The notes: generated by a model from the letters alone, not told the origin. 64,000 nucleotides of DNA from Phytopseudomonas straminea (GCF_900112645.1 NZ_FOMO01000001.1:744001-808000); one strand, 5' to 3'; shown: positions 8,523 through 17,076, counted from the first letter of the stretch. Made by a program: numbers and translations.

Positions 8523-8921
8523 ATGAGCAACGACAAGTACGAAAAGGGCCTGAAGATTCGCACCCAGGTGCTGGGCGAGGCCTACGTGAAGCGCTCGGTG
8601 GAGAACGCCGACGACTTCAACCGCCCGCTGCAGGAGCTGGTCACCGAATACTGCTGGGGGCACGTGTGGGGCCGGGAAGGCTTATCGATGCAGGAACGCA
8701 GCATGATAAACTTGGCCATGATTTCCGCGCTCAATCGCCCGCACGAACTGAAGCTGCACATTCGCGGCGCCCTGCGTAACGGTCTCAGCCGTGAGCAGAT
8801 CCGCGAGATCCTGCTGCAGGTCGGTATCTACTGTGGTGTGCCTGCCGCGGTCGACAGCTTCCGCATCGCTCGCGAAGCCTTCGCCGAAGCGGATGCCGAG
8901 CAGCAGCAACCCGAGGCATAA
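8523..8921 (+). CDS. Carboxymuconolactone decarboxylase family protein (PcaC-like)
   Basis: A protein of 132 residues resembling PcaC along its length: FNRPLQELVTEYCWGHVWGR, ALNRPHELKLHIRGALRNGLS and LLQVGIYCGVPAA. It lacks a CxxC pair, so it belongs with the decarboxylase side of the family, not the AhpD peroxidases. No other protocatechuate gene is nearby, so it is unlikely to be the housekeeping PcaC. It may decarboxylate or isomerise an intermediate of the surrounding pathway. It is followed 17 bp later by a GntR regulator gene. Confidence 0.88.
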   Translation: MSNDKYEKGLKIRTQVLGEAYVKRSVENADDFNRPLQELVTEYCWGHVWGREGLSMQERSMINLAMISALNRPHELKLHIRGALRNGLSREQIREILLQVGIYCGVPAAVDSFRIAREAFAEADAEQQQPEA

Positions 8922-8938
8922 CCGGCCAAGGCAATGCG

Positions 8939-9724
8939 ATGAGTGCGCCCATACCTATAACGCGAGCACTAACCATGAAACGCCAGCCGATCGACGACAG
9001 CTTCAAGGTCAACCGCAATCCCGTGACCCTGCGGGAAATCGTTCTGGACAAGCTGCGCAGCGCCATCATGAACTTCCAGTTGCTGCCCGGTGATCGCCTG
9101 GTGGAGCGCGACCTCTGCGATCGCCTGGGCGTCAGCCGCACCTCGGTACGCGAGGCACTGCGCCACCTGGAATCCGAAGGCCTGGTCGAATTCGCCGACG
9201 CCAAGGGCCCGCGCGTGGCGATCATCACCCTGGAAGATGCCTGCGACCTCTACGAGCTACGCTGCGCGCTGGAAGGCATGATCGTCCAGCTGTTCACCCT
9301 GCGTGCCCGCGCCAAGGACATCCGCGCCCTGGAACGCGCCCTGGAGAACAACCGCCAGACCCTTGAGAAAGGCGAGCTGCCGGACGTGCTGGAGTCGGTG
9401 CAGGAGTTCTACGACGTGCTGCTCGAAGGCTGCGGCAACGAAGCAGCGGCCACCCAGCTGCGCCAGCTGCAGGCACGCATCAGCTACCTGCGCGCCACTT
9501 CGGTGTCGCAGAGCAACCGCCGCAGCACCAGTAACCAGGAAATGGAGCGCATGGTCGAGGCGATCAAGAGCGGCGACCCGATCGCCGCCCACCAGGCCTC
9601 GGTGGACCATGTACGCGCGGCGGCCAAGGTCGCCCTGGAATACCTGGAGGCCAAGCAGGAAGGTGCCAAGGCTCGCGACATCGTCGCACCCATCGGCCTG
9701 CAAGACCCGCGTATCGGAAGCTGA
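8939..9724 (+). CDS. GntR-family regulator, FCD type; probable regulator of the TGGTATACCA regulon
   Basis: A protein of 261 residues. The N-terminal winged helix (LREIVLDKLRSAIMNF, RLVERDLCDRLGVSRTSVREALRHLESEGLV) is followed by a helical FCD ligand domain. The ATG at 8939 has AAGG 8 nt upstream. A second ATG at 8975 would shorten the protein by 12 residues. FCD regulators bind palindromes of the form TNGTNNACNA, which the four operators of this region match exactly, and this gene lies within the regulon. It is therefore the best candidate repressor. Its own gene carries no operator copy immediately upstream. Confidence 0.92.
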   Translation: MSAPIPITRALTMKRQPIDDSFKVNRNPVTLREIVLDKLRSAIMNFQLLPGDRLVERDLCDRLGVSRTSVREALRHLESEGLVEFADAKGPRVAIITLEDACDLYELRCALEGMIVQLFTLRARAKDIRALERALENNRQTLEKGELPDVLESVQEFYDVLLEGCGNEAAATQLRQLQARISYLRATSVSQSNRRSTSNQEMERMVEAIKSGDPIAAHQASVDHVRAAAKVALEYLEAKQEGAKARDIVAPIGLQDPRIGS

Positions 9725-9729
9725 CCGCC

Positions 9730-10293
9730 ATGCCCAGCCCGCGCTTCTGTAATCAATGCGGCAGCGCGACGCTGGAACGGCGTCGCCCGGCAGGCGACGA
9801 CCACCACCGCCTGGTGTGCGCCGGCTGCGGGCACATCCACTACGAAAACCCGAAGATCATCACCGGCTGCATCATCGAGCAGGACGGCCGCTACCTGCTG
9901 TGCCAGCGCGCCATCAAGCCGCGCATCGGCACCTGGACGCTGCCGGCCGGCTTCATGGAAAACGGCGAAACCACCGAGGAAGCGGCACTGCGCGAAGTGC
10001 GCGAGGAAGCCGGCGTGGTGGCGGAAATCACCTGCCCCTATTCGGTGTTCAGCGTGCCGGCGATCAGCGAGGTGTACCTGATCTTCCGTGCCAAGCTGCT
10101 ACATGACATCGGCTACTTCGGCAGCGAAACCTTGGCCCGCCGCTTCTTCGCCCCCGAAGACATTCCCTGGGAGCAGATCTATTACCCGGCCATCCGGCAG
10201 ATCCTGGAACGCTATATCGCCGAGCGCGAGACGGGCAGCTACGGCATCTACATGGGCAGCGACGATACCGGCAAGGTGCATTTCATCCGCTAA
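9730..10293 (+). CDS. NUDIX hydrolase with N-terminal zinc ribbon
   Basis: A protein of 187 residues. Four cysteines (7, 10, 30, 33) form a zinc ribbon like that of NADH pyrophosphatase-type NUDIX proteins. The Nudix box runs from G74 to V96 (GFMENGETTEEAALREVREE), complete with its metal-binding glutamates. It follows the GntR gene by 5 bp and is probably in the same operon. Likely substrates are dinucleotides such as NADH, FAD or ADP-ribose. Given the flavin theme, FAD to FMN conversion is conceivable but unproven. Confidence 0.92.
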   Translation: MPSPRFCNQCGSATLERRRPAGDDHHRLVCAGCGHIHYENPKIITGCIIEQDGRYLLCQRAIKPRIGTWTLPAGFMENGETTEEAALREVREEAGVVAEITCPYSVFSVPAISEVYLIFRAKLLHDIGYFGSETLARRFFAPEDIPWEQIYYPAIRQILERYIAERETGSYGIYMGSDDTGKVHFIR

Positions 10294-10302
10294 AGCAGCC
10301 TC

Positions 10303-10371
10303 TGTGGGAGGGGCTTTAGCCCCCAGCCTTTAAGTCAGCTACAGACAATCGAGGCTAAAGCCTCTCCCACA
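10303..10371. repeat. REP palindrome, TGTGGGAGGGGCTTTAGCC family
   Basis: TGTGGGAGGGGCTTTAGCCC at the left is answered by GAGGCTAAAGCCTCTCCCAC at the right. It sits between convergent genes and probably works as a bidirectional terminator. A second copy of this family is at 63641. Confidence 0.75.
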
Positions 10372-10399
10372 AAAAGCGCGCATCCATCTTCAGCTCTGC

Positions 10400-11365
10400 C
10401 TAGACCGAACTCGGCTTGCCCCCGGCCACATCTGCAACCACGACCTTCTTCGCAGCGCCCGCCTTGAGCTTCCAGATACCGAACATCACCAGCGCCAGCC
10501 CGGCCATCTGGTAGGGCGTGATGGCTTCGCCGAGCAGCGCCCAGGCAGCGAAGATGGTCAGCACCGGGCCGAGGTTGCCGACGGCTGCGGTGTTGGTGGC
10601 GCCGATGCGCTGGATCGCCAGGGCCATCCAGTACACCGGCAGCACGGTGGAAATCATCGCCATCAGCGCGGCGCACAGCCACACGTGGGCCGGTTGCGCG
10701 AGCATGCTGCCGGCCGGTTCGCTGATGAAGAAGTGTGCCAGCACCATCAACGACGACGCGCTGCCCGCCAGGCCGGCCAGGCGCATCGAACCCAGGCGCT
10801 TCACCATCACCCCGGTGCCCAGGTAGTACAGCGCGTAGGTCACGGCACTGGCGAATACCCAGAGCGAGCCGATGATCACCTGGCTTCCCATGTCGGTGGC
10901 GCCGATGTCGTGCATCAGCGCCACGCCGAGGCCCAGGTAACAGACAGCCATGGCCAGCAGCATGCGACGGCTGGGGCGTTCGCGAAAGGCGATCATCTGG
11001 AACACCAGCACCAGGGTTGGGTAGGTGAACAGGATCAAGCGCTCCAACCCCGCGGTGATGTATTGCAGCCCGTAGAAATCGAACAGGCTCGACAGGTAAT
11101 AGCCGAACAGCGCCAGCACCACGACACGGGCGCCGTCACCGGGCGAGAAGCGCCCGCCAGCGCCGCCGCGGCTCAACCAGACCAGCCACAGGAACAACGG
11201 CAGGGCGAGGGTCATGCGCATCGCCAGCAGGGTGATCGCTTCCACCGGGGCGGCCGCATAGGCCAGCTTGACGAAGATCGCCTTCATGCTGAATCCGGCA
11301 GCGGAAAGGATGGCGAACAGGCTGCCGTTACTGGCGCAGCGCTGAAAAAACGCGGAAGGGCTCAT
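10400..11365 (-). CDS. EamA/DMT-family membrane transporter
   Basis: A protein of about 321 residues with roughly ten hydrophobic segments arranged as two EamA repeats; the second begins near GSLWVFASAVTYALYYLG and ends before a short basic tail. Such proteins usually export amino acids or related metabolites. The start is taken at the ATG of MSPSAFF; a TTG at 11386 would add seven residues. It is divergent from a LysR-type gene, the usual arrangement for a regulator and its target. No TGGTATACCA operator is present, so it may be independent of the catabolic regulon. Confidence 0.88.
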   Translation of the reverse strand: MSPSAFFQRCASNGSLFAILSAAGFSMKAIFVKLAYAAAPVEAITLLAMRMTLALPLFLWLVWLSRGGAGGRFSPGDGARVVVLALFGYYLSSLFDFYGLQYITAGLERLILFTYPTLVLVFQMIAFRERPSRRMLLAMAVCYLGLGVALMHDIGATDMGSQVIIGSLWVFASAVTYALYYLGTGVMVKRLGSMRLAGLAGSASSLMVLAHFFISEPAGSMLAQPAHVWLCAALMAMISTVLPVYWMALAIQRIGATNTAAVGNLGPVLTIFAAWALLGEAITPYQMAGLALVMFGIWKLKAGAAKKVVVADVAGGKPSSV

Positions 11366-11466
11366 GACGATCGGTATCCGAGGCAAGGAACGGTTATTCT
11401 GATCCGAATGGCGTCGACCCAGAATCGCTATTTTCCTAAGGCTGCCTTCTGTTTTGGAGAAACCCT

Positions 11467-12375
11467 GTGCATTTCGATCTTGTGGACGTGCGCCTGCTGG
11501 TCGCCATCGCCTCGACCGGCAGCCTCAGCAAGGCGGCGGCGACCTTTCCGGTGGCGGTGTCGGCGGCCAGCACCCGGCTGCGGCAATTCGAGGAACGCTG
11601 CCAGGTCAGCCTGTTCGTCCGCAATGCCAACGGCATGACGCCGACCCCGGCCGGGCGTCTGGTGCTCGAAGCCTGCCAGCGGATCCTCAACGAAGCGCAG
11701 CGCCTGAGGGACAACCTGCAGGAGCTGTCCGGCCAGCGCCGCGTGGTGCTCAGGCTGTGCGCTTCTACTGTGGCCAACAGCACCTTCCTGCCGGCGGCAC
11801 TCGGCCCCTTTCTGGCCGATTACCCGGAGGTGGATCTGCAGCTGACCGAAGGCAGCAGTCGTTCGATTCTGCGTGACGTGCAGGCCGGCAAGAGTGATTT
11901 GGGCGTCTACGACGGCAACCAGCCAACCGGCGGGTTGCTGTCCCTGCCGTTTCGCCACGACCGCCTGGTGCTGCTGGTGCCTCAAGGCCATGCCCTGGCC
12001 GGTCGACGGCAGGCCAAGCTGGTGGAGGCGCTGAGCTTTCCCTATATCGGCCTGCCGGCGGAACGGGCGATGCAACGTTTCATCGAAGACAAGGCCATCG
12101 CTGCCGGCATCGCCCTGCGCGTGCGAGTGCGGGCACCGAGCTTCGACGCCATCGCCCAACTGGTCGCCCAGGGCGCGGGCCTTGCCATGCTGCCGGAGGC
12201 GGCCGCCTCACGGATGGCCCAAGAGCTGCCGCTGACGCTGGTCAACATCGCCGACAGCTGGGCCAACCGCGAATTGCGACTGTGCATCCGCGACTGGGAA
12301 AGCCTGCCGCCCCATGCCCGGCAACTGGTTAGCCATCTTTCCGGGGTCGCCCACCCGGAAAGGCCCGAGCTGTAG
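11467..12375 (+). CDS. LysR-family transcriptional regulator
   Basis: A protein of 302 residues with a GTG start. The N-terminal LysR helix-turn-helix (LLVAIASTGSLSKAAATFPVAV...RLRQFEERCQVSLFVRN) is followed by a type 2 periplasmic-binding-like effector domain (VVLRLCASTVANSTFLPAAL, GKSDLGVYDG). The HTH is slightly unusual in having AVSAAST where SQPAVS is common. It is transcribed away from the EamA transporter gene across a 101-bp spacer and probably controls that gene. The inducer is unknown. Confidence 0.9.
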   Translation: MHFDLVDVRLLVAIASTGSLSKAAATFPVAVSAASTRLRQFEERCQVSLFVRNANGMTPTPAGRLVLEACQRILNEAQRLRDNLQELSGQRRVVLRLCASTVANSTFLPAALGPFLADYPEVDLQLTEGSSRSILRDVQAGKSDLGVYDGNQPTGGLLSLPFRHDRLVLLVPQGHALAGRRQAKLVEALSFPYIGLPAERAMQRFIEDKAIAAGIALRVRVRAPSFDAIAQLVAQGAGLAMLPEAAASRMAQELPLTLVNIADSWANRELRLCIRDWESLPPHARQLVSHLSGVAHPERPEL

Positions 12376-12451
12376 GCCTCCGGCCGCCTACCAGATAACC
12401 CGAAGCGCGTTATCTACCGAAAGCGCTTGCGAACGCTGCCTTCTGGCGGTA

Positions 12452-12470
12452 CTAATTTGTACATGATTAG
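12452..12470. promoter_or_regulatory. Candidate autoregulatory operator overlapping the GntR/UTRA start codon
   Basis: CTAATTTGTACATGATTAG is a 19-bp imperfect palindrome with CTAAT/ATTAG arms around GTAC. It covers the ATG at 12463, a position suited to self-repression. This assignment comes from symmetry only. Confidence 0.4.
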
Positions 12471-13176
12471 ACAGGTTCGATTCGACAAGAAAACCCGCGT
12501 GGTTCGCGCCCTGGCCGAACGCATCGAGCAAGGCGTGCTCGGCGCAGGCGAGCGACTACCCGGTGAACACGAGCTGGCGGCAGCCTTCGACGTCAGCCGC
12601 GGCACGCTGCGCGAGGCGCTTTCCGAGCTCAAGCGGCGCAATTACATCGGCACCCAGCCGGGTGTCGGCTCCGTGGTTACCTATGACGGTGTGCCTTTGC
12701 ACCAGAGCGGGGGCTGGGCGCAGGCCCTTGCCGCCGGCGGCGTGCAGATCCAGACCGAGCTGCTGGGCATCAGTTGCGTGGAACGCGAGGAATTCGCCGA
12801 ACGCTTCGGCCGCGCCCGCTTCATGCTCGTCGAGCGGCGCCGGCGGGCCGCCGATGGCAGCCTGGTGTCGCTCGAGCGGGCACTGATTCCAGCCTGCGAT
12901 GGCCTGGAAAATCTTGCCGAAGAAGGCCTGCTCGAGGACTCGCTGACCGCCACGCTGGCCACCCACGGCTATCGCGCCGGACAGGGCAAGCAGTGGATCG
13001 GCGCAGCGCCGCTCGACGACGAGGCCGCCAGCCAACTGCAACGCACACCGGGCAGCGTATTCCTGCGGGTGATCAGGGAAACCTTTGACAACCGCGGACG
13101 CTTCATGGAGCGCGTCGAAAGCTACCTGGACCCGCTGCACTTTCAACTTCATCTCGAATTCGGAGACGCCCAGTGA
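12463..13176 (+). CDS. GntR-family regulator, HutC/UTRA type (YegW-like)
   Basis: A protein of 237 residues from the ATG at 12463; a TTG at 12427 is possible. The winged helix (RLPGEHELAAAFDVSRGTLREALSELKRR) is followed by a UTRA ligand domain (LVSLERALIPACDGLENLAEEG, VIRETFDNRGRFMERVESYLDPLHFQ). The stop overlaps the start of the next gene (GTGA). Together with the following ADP-ribosylglycohydrolase, carrier and sugar kinase it gives the same set as E. coli yegW-yegU-yegT-yegV. It presumably represses this block in response to the imported glycoside or its sugar. Confidence 0.9.
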   Translation: MIRQVRFDKKTRVVRALAERIEQGVLGAGERLPGEHELAAAFDVSRGTLREALSELKRRNYIGTQPGVGSVVTYDGVPLHQSGGWAQALAAGGVQIQTELLGISCVEREEFAERFGRARFMLVERRRRAADGSLVSLERALIPACDGLENLAEEGLLEDSLTATLATHGYRAGQGKQWIGAAPLDDEAASQLQRTPGSVFLRVIRETFDNRGRFMERVESYLDPLHFQLHLEFGDAQ

Positions 13177-14189
13177 ACCAGCTTTCCACCGCGCGAGACC
13201 GCGCGCTCGGGGCCTTCCTCGGGCTGGCCCTGGGCGATGCCCTCGGCATGCCGACCCAGTCGCTGTCCCGCGAACAGATCCGCGCACGCTATGGCCGCAT
13301 CGACGGCCTGATCGACGCCGACGCCGACCAGCCCATCGCCCCGAACATGCCCGCTGGCGCGATCACCGACGATACCGAGCAGGCGATCCTGGTTGGCGAG
13401 TTGCTGGTCGCAGGCCAAGGCCGTATCGCACCGACCGACCTGGCGCAGCGCCTGATCGACTGGGAAGCAGCCATGCGCGCCAAGGGCTCGCAGGACTTGC
13501 TCGGCCCGTCGACCAAACGCGCCATCGAGATGATTCTCGCCGGCGCCAGCCCGGAACAGGCCGGGCGCTTCGGCACCACCAACGGCGCGTCGATGCGCAT
13601 CACCCCGGTAGGCATCGCCGCCGACGTGCGTGACCCCGAGCGTTTCATGGCGCAGGTGCTGCAGGCCTGCCAGGTGACCCACAACACCGGCCTGGGTATC
13701 GCCAGCGCCGCTGCAGTGGCGGCGGTCGTGTCGGCGGGCATCAATGGCGACGGCCTGGCCAGCGCCCTGGACAGTGGAGTCGCGGCGGCCCGGCAAGGCC
13801 AGCGACTTGGCCATTGGGTGGCCGGCGGCGACATAGCGGCACGCATCGAGTGGACCACCCAGCTGTGCAGCACCGCCAGCGCCGAGGTATTGCCCGACCT
13901 GATCTACGAGGTGATCGGCACCTCGGTGGCGTCCCAGGAGTCCGTGGTCGCCGCGTTCGCCCTGGCGCGCGCCGTCGCCAACGGCCAACTGACACCTTAT
14001 GAGGCCCTGTGCATGGCCGCCAGCCTGGGTGGCGACACCGACACCATCGCCGCCGTGCTCGGCGCCATGCTCGGTGCAACCCATGGCCTGGGCGCCTGGC
14101 CAAACGAAGCAGTGGCGCAGGTCTGCGCGGTCAGCCAGATCGACCTGGCGCCGCTGACCGACCAGCTGCTGGCCCTGCGAACGACCTGA
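13173..14189 (+). CDS. ADP-ribosylglycohydrolase family protein (YegU-like)
   Basis: A protein of 338 residues with a GTG start overlapping the regulator's stop. It has the family's magnesium-binding motifs: GDALGMPTQ near 21, T65-D-D-T in GAITDDTEQ, TNGASMRITPVG in the middle and D288/D290 in GGDTDTIAA. These enzymes hydrolyse N- or O-glycosidic bonds of ribosides using two magnesium ions. Between a nucleobase-type carrier and a PfkB kinase, it most likely cleaves an imported riboside inside the cell. Removal of ADP-ribose from protein is the alternative. Confidence 0.92.
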   Translation: MNQLSTARDRALGAFLGLALGDALGMPTQSLSREQIRARYGRIDGLIDADADQPIAPNMPAGAITDDTEQAILVGELLVAGQGRIAPTDLAQRLIDWEAAMRAKGSQDLLGPSTKRAIEMILAGASPEQAGRFGTTNGASMRITPVGIAADVRDPERFMAQVLQACQVTHNTGLGIASAAAVAAVVSAGINGDGLASALDSGVAAARQGQRLGHWVAGGDIAARIEWTTQLCSTASAEVLPDLIYEVIGTSVASQESVVAAFALARAVANGQLTPYEALCMAASLGGDTDTIAAVLGAMLGATHGLGAWPNEAVAQVCAVSQIDLAPLTDQLLALRTT

Positions 14190-14257
14190 ATCCTATGGGG
14201 TGGCAGCCCGTGCGGTCACCCAGCCCTGCCAACAACAACGACTGCAGGAGTTGTGTC

Positions 14258-15721
14258 ATGCGTGCATCCGAACAGGTGGGCAAGTTGGAAACCCGCGGCA
14301 TCGAGCCAGTCCCCGAGAATGAATGCAACGGCCACCCGCTGCAGCTGTTCTGGGTCTGGTTCGCGGCCAACATCAGCATCCTCGGCTTGCCGCTGGGTGC
14401 CACGCTGATCGCCTTTCAAGGCCTATCGATCGGGCAGGCCCTGATTGTCGCCATCCTCGGCGCCGGCGGCTCCTTCGCCATCGTCGGCCTGCTGTCGATT
14501 GCCGGGCGCCGTGGCCGCGCGCCGAGCCTGACGCTGTCGCGGGCGATCTTCGGCATGCGCGGCAATATCGGCCCGACCCTGGTGTCGCTCGGCTCGCGAC
14601 TGGGCTGGGAGACGGTCAACACCACCACGGCGGCCTTCGTGTTGCTGTCGCTGGTGTCGATCGTCCAGGGCACACCGGTGGAGGCCAAGTCGGCGCCCTT
14701 GCTGACCCTGCTGTTCATCGGCCTGTTCGTGCTGCTGACCCTGTGCGTCTCCGGCCTCGGCCATGCCACCCTGCTGGTAATCCAGAAATGGGCCACCTGG
14801 GTGTTCGGCGCGCTGAACCTGGTGGTCGGCGGCTTTCTCGCCCTGCACATCGACTGGGCCCTGGTGTGGGCGGCCACGCCAGCGCCAATGTCCGCCGTGC
14901 TGATCGGCATCGGCACCATGGCGGCCGGTACCGGTATCGGCTGGGCCAATGCCGGCGCCGACATGTCGCGCTACCAGCACAAGAGCGTGCGGGCGGCCGG
15001 GCTGGTGGCTTCCGCCGCCTTCGGTGCGGGCATTCCGCTGGTGCTGCTGATCACCCTGGGCGGCCTGATTTCGGTGGGCAACGATCACCTGGCCTCGGCG
15101 ACCGACCCCATCGTGGCGATTCGCGAACTGCTGCCGACCTGGATGGCCGTGCCCTACCTGATCACCGCGTTCGGCGGCCTGCTGCTGTCCAACAACCTGT
15201 CGGTGTATTCCGCGGGCCTGACCACCCTCACCCTCGGCCTCAGGGTCAAGCGGGTCTACGCCGTGGTGGTCGACATCGTGGCGATCTTCATCGGCTCGAT
15301 CTACTTCATGCTGATCGCCGAGAGCTTCTACGGCCCGTTCATCACCTTCATCTCCATGCTGGCCGTGCCGATCACCGCCTGGGTGGGCATCTTCCTGGTC
15401 GACCTGCGCCACCGTCAGCGTTACGAGGCGGCCGACCTGATGAACGTCAGCCCTAGCAGTGCCTACTGGTACGCCGGCGGCGTGGAGTGGCGTGCCCTGG
15501 GCGCCTGGGCGGTGGCAATCGTGCTGGGCTTCAGCTTCACCACGGTGAAGATCGGCGCGGGCAACGTGCTGTTCCACGGCTGGCTGGCCGACTCCTGGTT
15601 CGGCCAGAACGGCCTGGGCTGGATCGTCACCTTCGTGGTCGCCGGTGGCCTGTATGCGCTGCTCGGTGGCTGCCGTGACCGCCGCGCCGCCATGACCCAC
15701 GAGGCCGCCCATGGCCGCTAG
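14258..15721 (+). CDS. NCS1-family nucleobase/nucleoside permease
   Basis: A protein of 487 residues with about twelve membrane segments. The NCS1 signature region at the N-terminus reads LFWVWFAANISILGLPLGA, and GWANAGADMSRYQ lies in the middle. NCS1 carriers import purines, pyrimidines, hydantoins, allantoin or vitamin-like heterocycles with H+ or Na+. The start follows CAGGAG. The last 11 nt overlap the kinase gene. E. coli yegT encodes an MFS nucleoside transporter at the same place in the gene set, so the carrier family has been exchanged here. Confidence 0.9.
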   Translation: MRASEQVGKLETRGIEPVPENECNGHPLQLFWVWFAANISILGLPLGATLIAFQGLSIGQALIVAILGAGGSFAIVGLLSIAGRRGRAPSLTLSRAIFGMRGNIGPTLVSLGSRLGWETVNTTTAAFVLLSLVSIVQGTPVEAKSAPLLTLLFIGLFVLLTLCVSGLGHATLLVIQKWATWVFGALNLVVGGFLALHIDWALVWAATPAPMSAVLIGIGTMAAGTGIGWANAGADMSRYQHKSVRAAGLVASAAFGAGIPLVLLITLGGLISVGNDHLASATDPIVAIRELLPTWMAVPYLITAFGGLLLSNNLSVYSAGLTTLTLGLRVKRVYAVVVDIVAIFIGSIYFMLIAESFYGPFITFISMLAVPITAWVGIFLVDLRHRQRYEAADLMNVSPSSAYWYAGGVEWRALGAWAVAIVLGFSFTTVKIGAGNVLFHGWLADSWFGQNGLGWIVTFVVAGGLYALLGGCRDRRAAMTHEAAHGR

Positions 15722-16643
15722 GCTGCTGTACACCGGCCAGGTGGTCGTCGACTTGGTGATGAACGTCAGCGCCCTGCCCGCCGCCGGCCAGGACGTGCTG
15801 GCCAGCAGTGCGGCCTTCGCAGTGGGCGGCGGCTTCAACGTCATGGCCGCTGCCGCGCGCAACGGCCTGAGAACCTGTTACCTGGGCCGCCATGGAGTTG
15901 GCCGCTTCGGCGACATGGCGCGCCAGGCCTTGCAGGCGCAAGGCATCGAGTGCCGCCTGCCGCCGAGTACCGAAGGCGATACCGGGCTGTGCGTCGCCCT
16001 GACCGACGCCAGCGCCGAGCGCTCGTTCGTCACCCATGTGGGCGCCGAAGGCGTGCTGCACACCGAGGACCTGCAGCACGAAACCGCCACGGCCACGGAC
16101 TGGGTGATGGTCAGCGGCTACAGCCTGCTGCATGCCTGCAAGGCGGCCCCGCTGCTGGCCTGGCTGCAGCAGGGCGGCGCGGCCGGTGCACTGGTGTTCG
16201 ATCCCGGCCCGCTGGCCTGCAACCCGGATATCCCGGGCGCCGAGCAGTTGCTGGAGCGCCTGGCGATCTGGAGCAGTAATCGAGAGGAAGCCCTGCAGTT
16301 CACCGCTACCGACAGCCTGGAGCAGGCCCTGCAGCGCCTCACGGCGCGGCTGCCGGAAGGTGCCCTGGTGATTCTGCGCGACGGCCCGCAGGGCTGCTGG
16401 CTGGCGCGCGGCGACTGGCGCCTGCAGGTACCGGGCTTTGCCGTAGAAGCGGTGGACACCAACGGCGCCGGCGATGCCCATATCGGCGTATTCCTGGCCA
16501 GCCTGGCCGCCGGATTACCCGAGCCAACCGCCGCCGCGCGCGCCAATGCCGCGGCAGCCATCGCGGTCACCCGTCACGGCCCGGCAACCTGCCCGCAGGC
16601 CAGCGAGCTCGACGCCTTTCTGACCGAACAGGCCATCCGCTGA
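15711..16643 (+). CDS. PfkB-family carbohydrate kinase (YegV-like)
   Basis: A protein of 310 residues of the ribokinase fold. It has an N-terminal substrate lid segment (TGQVVVDLVMNVSALPAAGQDV, GGGFNVMAAAARNG) and the anion hole DTNGAGDAHIG with catalytic Asp255. It would phosphorylate the sugar or riboside freed after uptake. It overlaps the carrier gene by 11 nt and is the last gene of the yeg-like block. Ribose, a nucleoside or pseudouridine-like compounds are all possible substrates. Confidence 0.9.
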   Translation: MAARLLYTGQVVVDLVMNVSALPAAGQDVLASSAAFAVGGGFNVMAAAARNGLRTCYLGRHGVGRFGDMARQALQAQGIECRLPPSTEGDTGLCVALTDASAERSFVTHVGAEGVLHTEDLQHETATATDWVMVSGYSLLHACKAAPLLAWLQQGGAAGALVFDPGPLACNPDIPGAEQLLERLAIWSSNREEALQFTATDSLEQALQRLTARLPEGALVILRDGPQGCWLARGDWRLQVPGFAVEAVDTNGAGDAHIGVFLASLAAGLPEPTAAARANAAAAIAVTRHGPATCPQASELDAFLTEQAIR

Positions 16644-16648
16644 CCCCA

Positions 16649-16686
16649 GCCCGCCTCGATCGGCATTCACCTGATCAAGGGCGGGC
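16649..16686. terminator. Possible terminator hairpin between convergent genes
   Basis: GCCCGCC at 16649 pairs with GGCGGGC ending at 16686, with an inner GATC/GATC pairing. There is no T tract, so function is uncertain. Confidence 0.35.
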
Positions 16687-16709
16687 CTCGCTGGCTCAGC
16701 CCTGCCGGG

Positions 16710-17003
16710 TCAGGGCGCCATGCCCTCGACGATGATCACTTCCGAACGCGCTGCGCCGGCCCGGTAGCTGCTCGCCTCCTGGTAGGCCGCGGAGCGGTAG
16801 CAGGCCACCGCCTGTTCGTACGACTCGAACTCGATTACCACGCTACGCTGAGGCGTATCACGACCCTCCTGCGCCTCGGAGCGGCCGCCGCGGGCCAGGA
16901 ACTTGCCGCCGAATTCGGCGAACACGGCCGGCGCGCGTTTGGTGTACTCGCTGTAGCGCTCGGGGTCGGTGACGTCCACGTGCGCGATCCAGTAACCCTT
17001 CAT
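16710..17003 (-). CDS. DUF1330 domain-containing protein
   Basis: A small protein of 97 residues with the DUF1330 pattern: GYWIAHVDVTDPERYSEYTKRAP, FLARGG, RSVVIEFESYEQAVACYRSAAYQ and AARSEVIIVEG. The fold is a ferredoxin-like dimeric alpha+beta barrel, related to monooxygenase- and EthD-like small proteins. The biochemical role is unknown. It is transcribed divergently from ribB, with operator site 2 lying 26 bp before its start. It therefore probably belongs to the regulon and may act on an unstable intermediate. Confidence 0.88.
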   Translation of the reverse strand: MKGYWIAHVDVTDPERYSEYTKRAPAVFAEFGGKFLARGGRSEAQEGRDTPQRSVVIEFESYEQAVACYRSAAYQEASSYRAGAARSEVIIVEGMAP

Positions 17004-17028
17004 AGCTGACTCCTTTAATTTGACTGCG

Positions 17029-17048
17029 TATTACGGTATACCATAATT
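17029..17048. promoter_or_regulatory. Operator site 2, core CGGTATACCA
   Basis: TATTACGGTATACCATAATT matches site 1 at 17 of 20 positions. It lies in the 73-bp spacer between the divergent DUF1330 and ribB genes and could control both. Confidence 0.8.
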
Positions 17049-17076
17049 CAAAATAATCCGACCTGCGAGAACCGCC

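Noticed and set aside
8523..8921. Assigning the gene as pcaC of protocatechuate degradation
   Set aside because: Sequence similarity is good, but no other pca gene is nearby and the context is a different pathway.
14423..15862. Long open frame (479 codons) on the minus strand
   Set aside because: It is antisense to the NCS1 carrier and the kinase start, with composition typical of a shadow frame.
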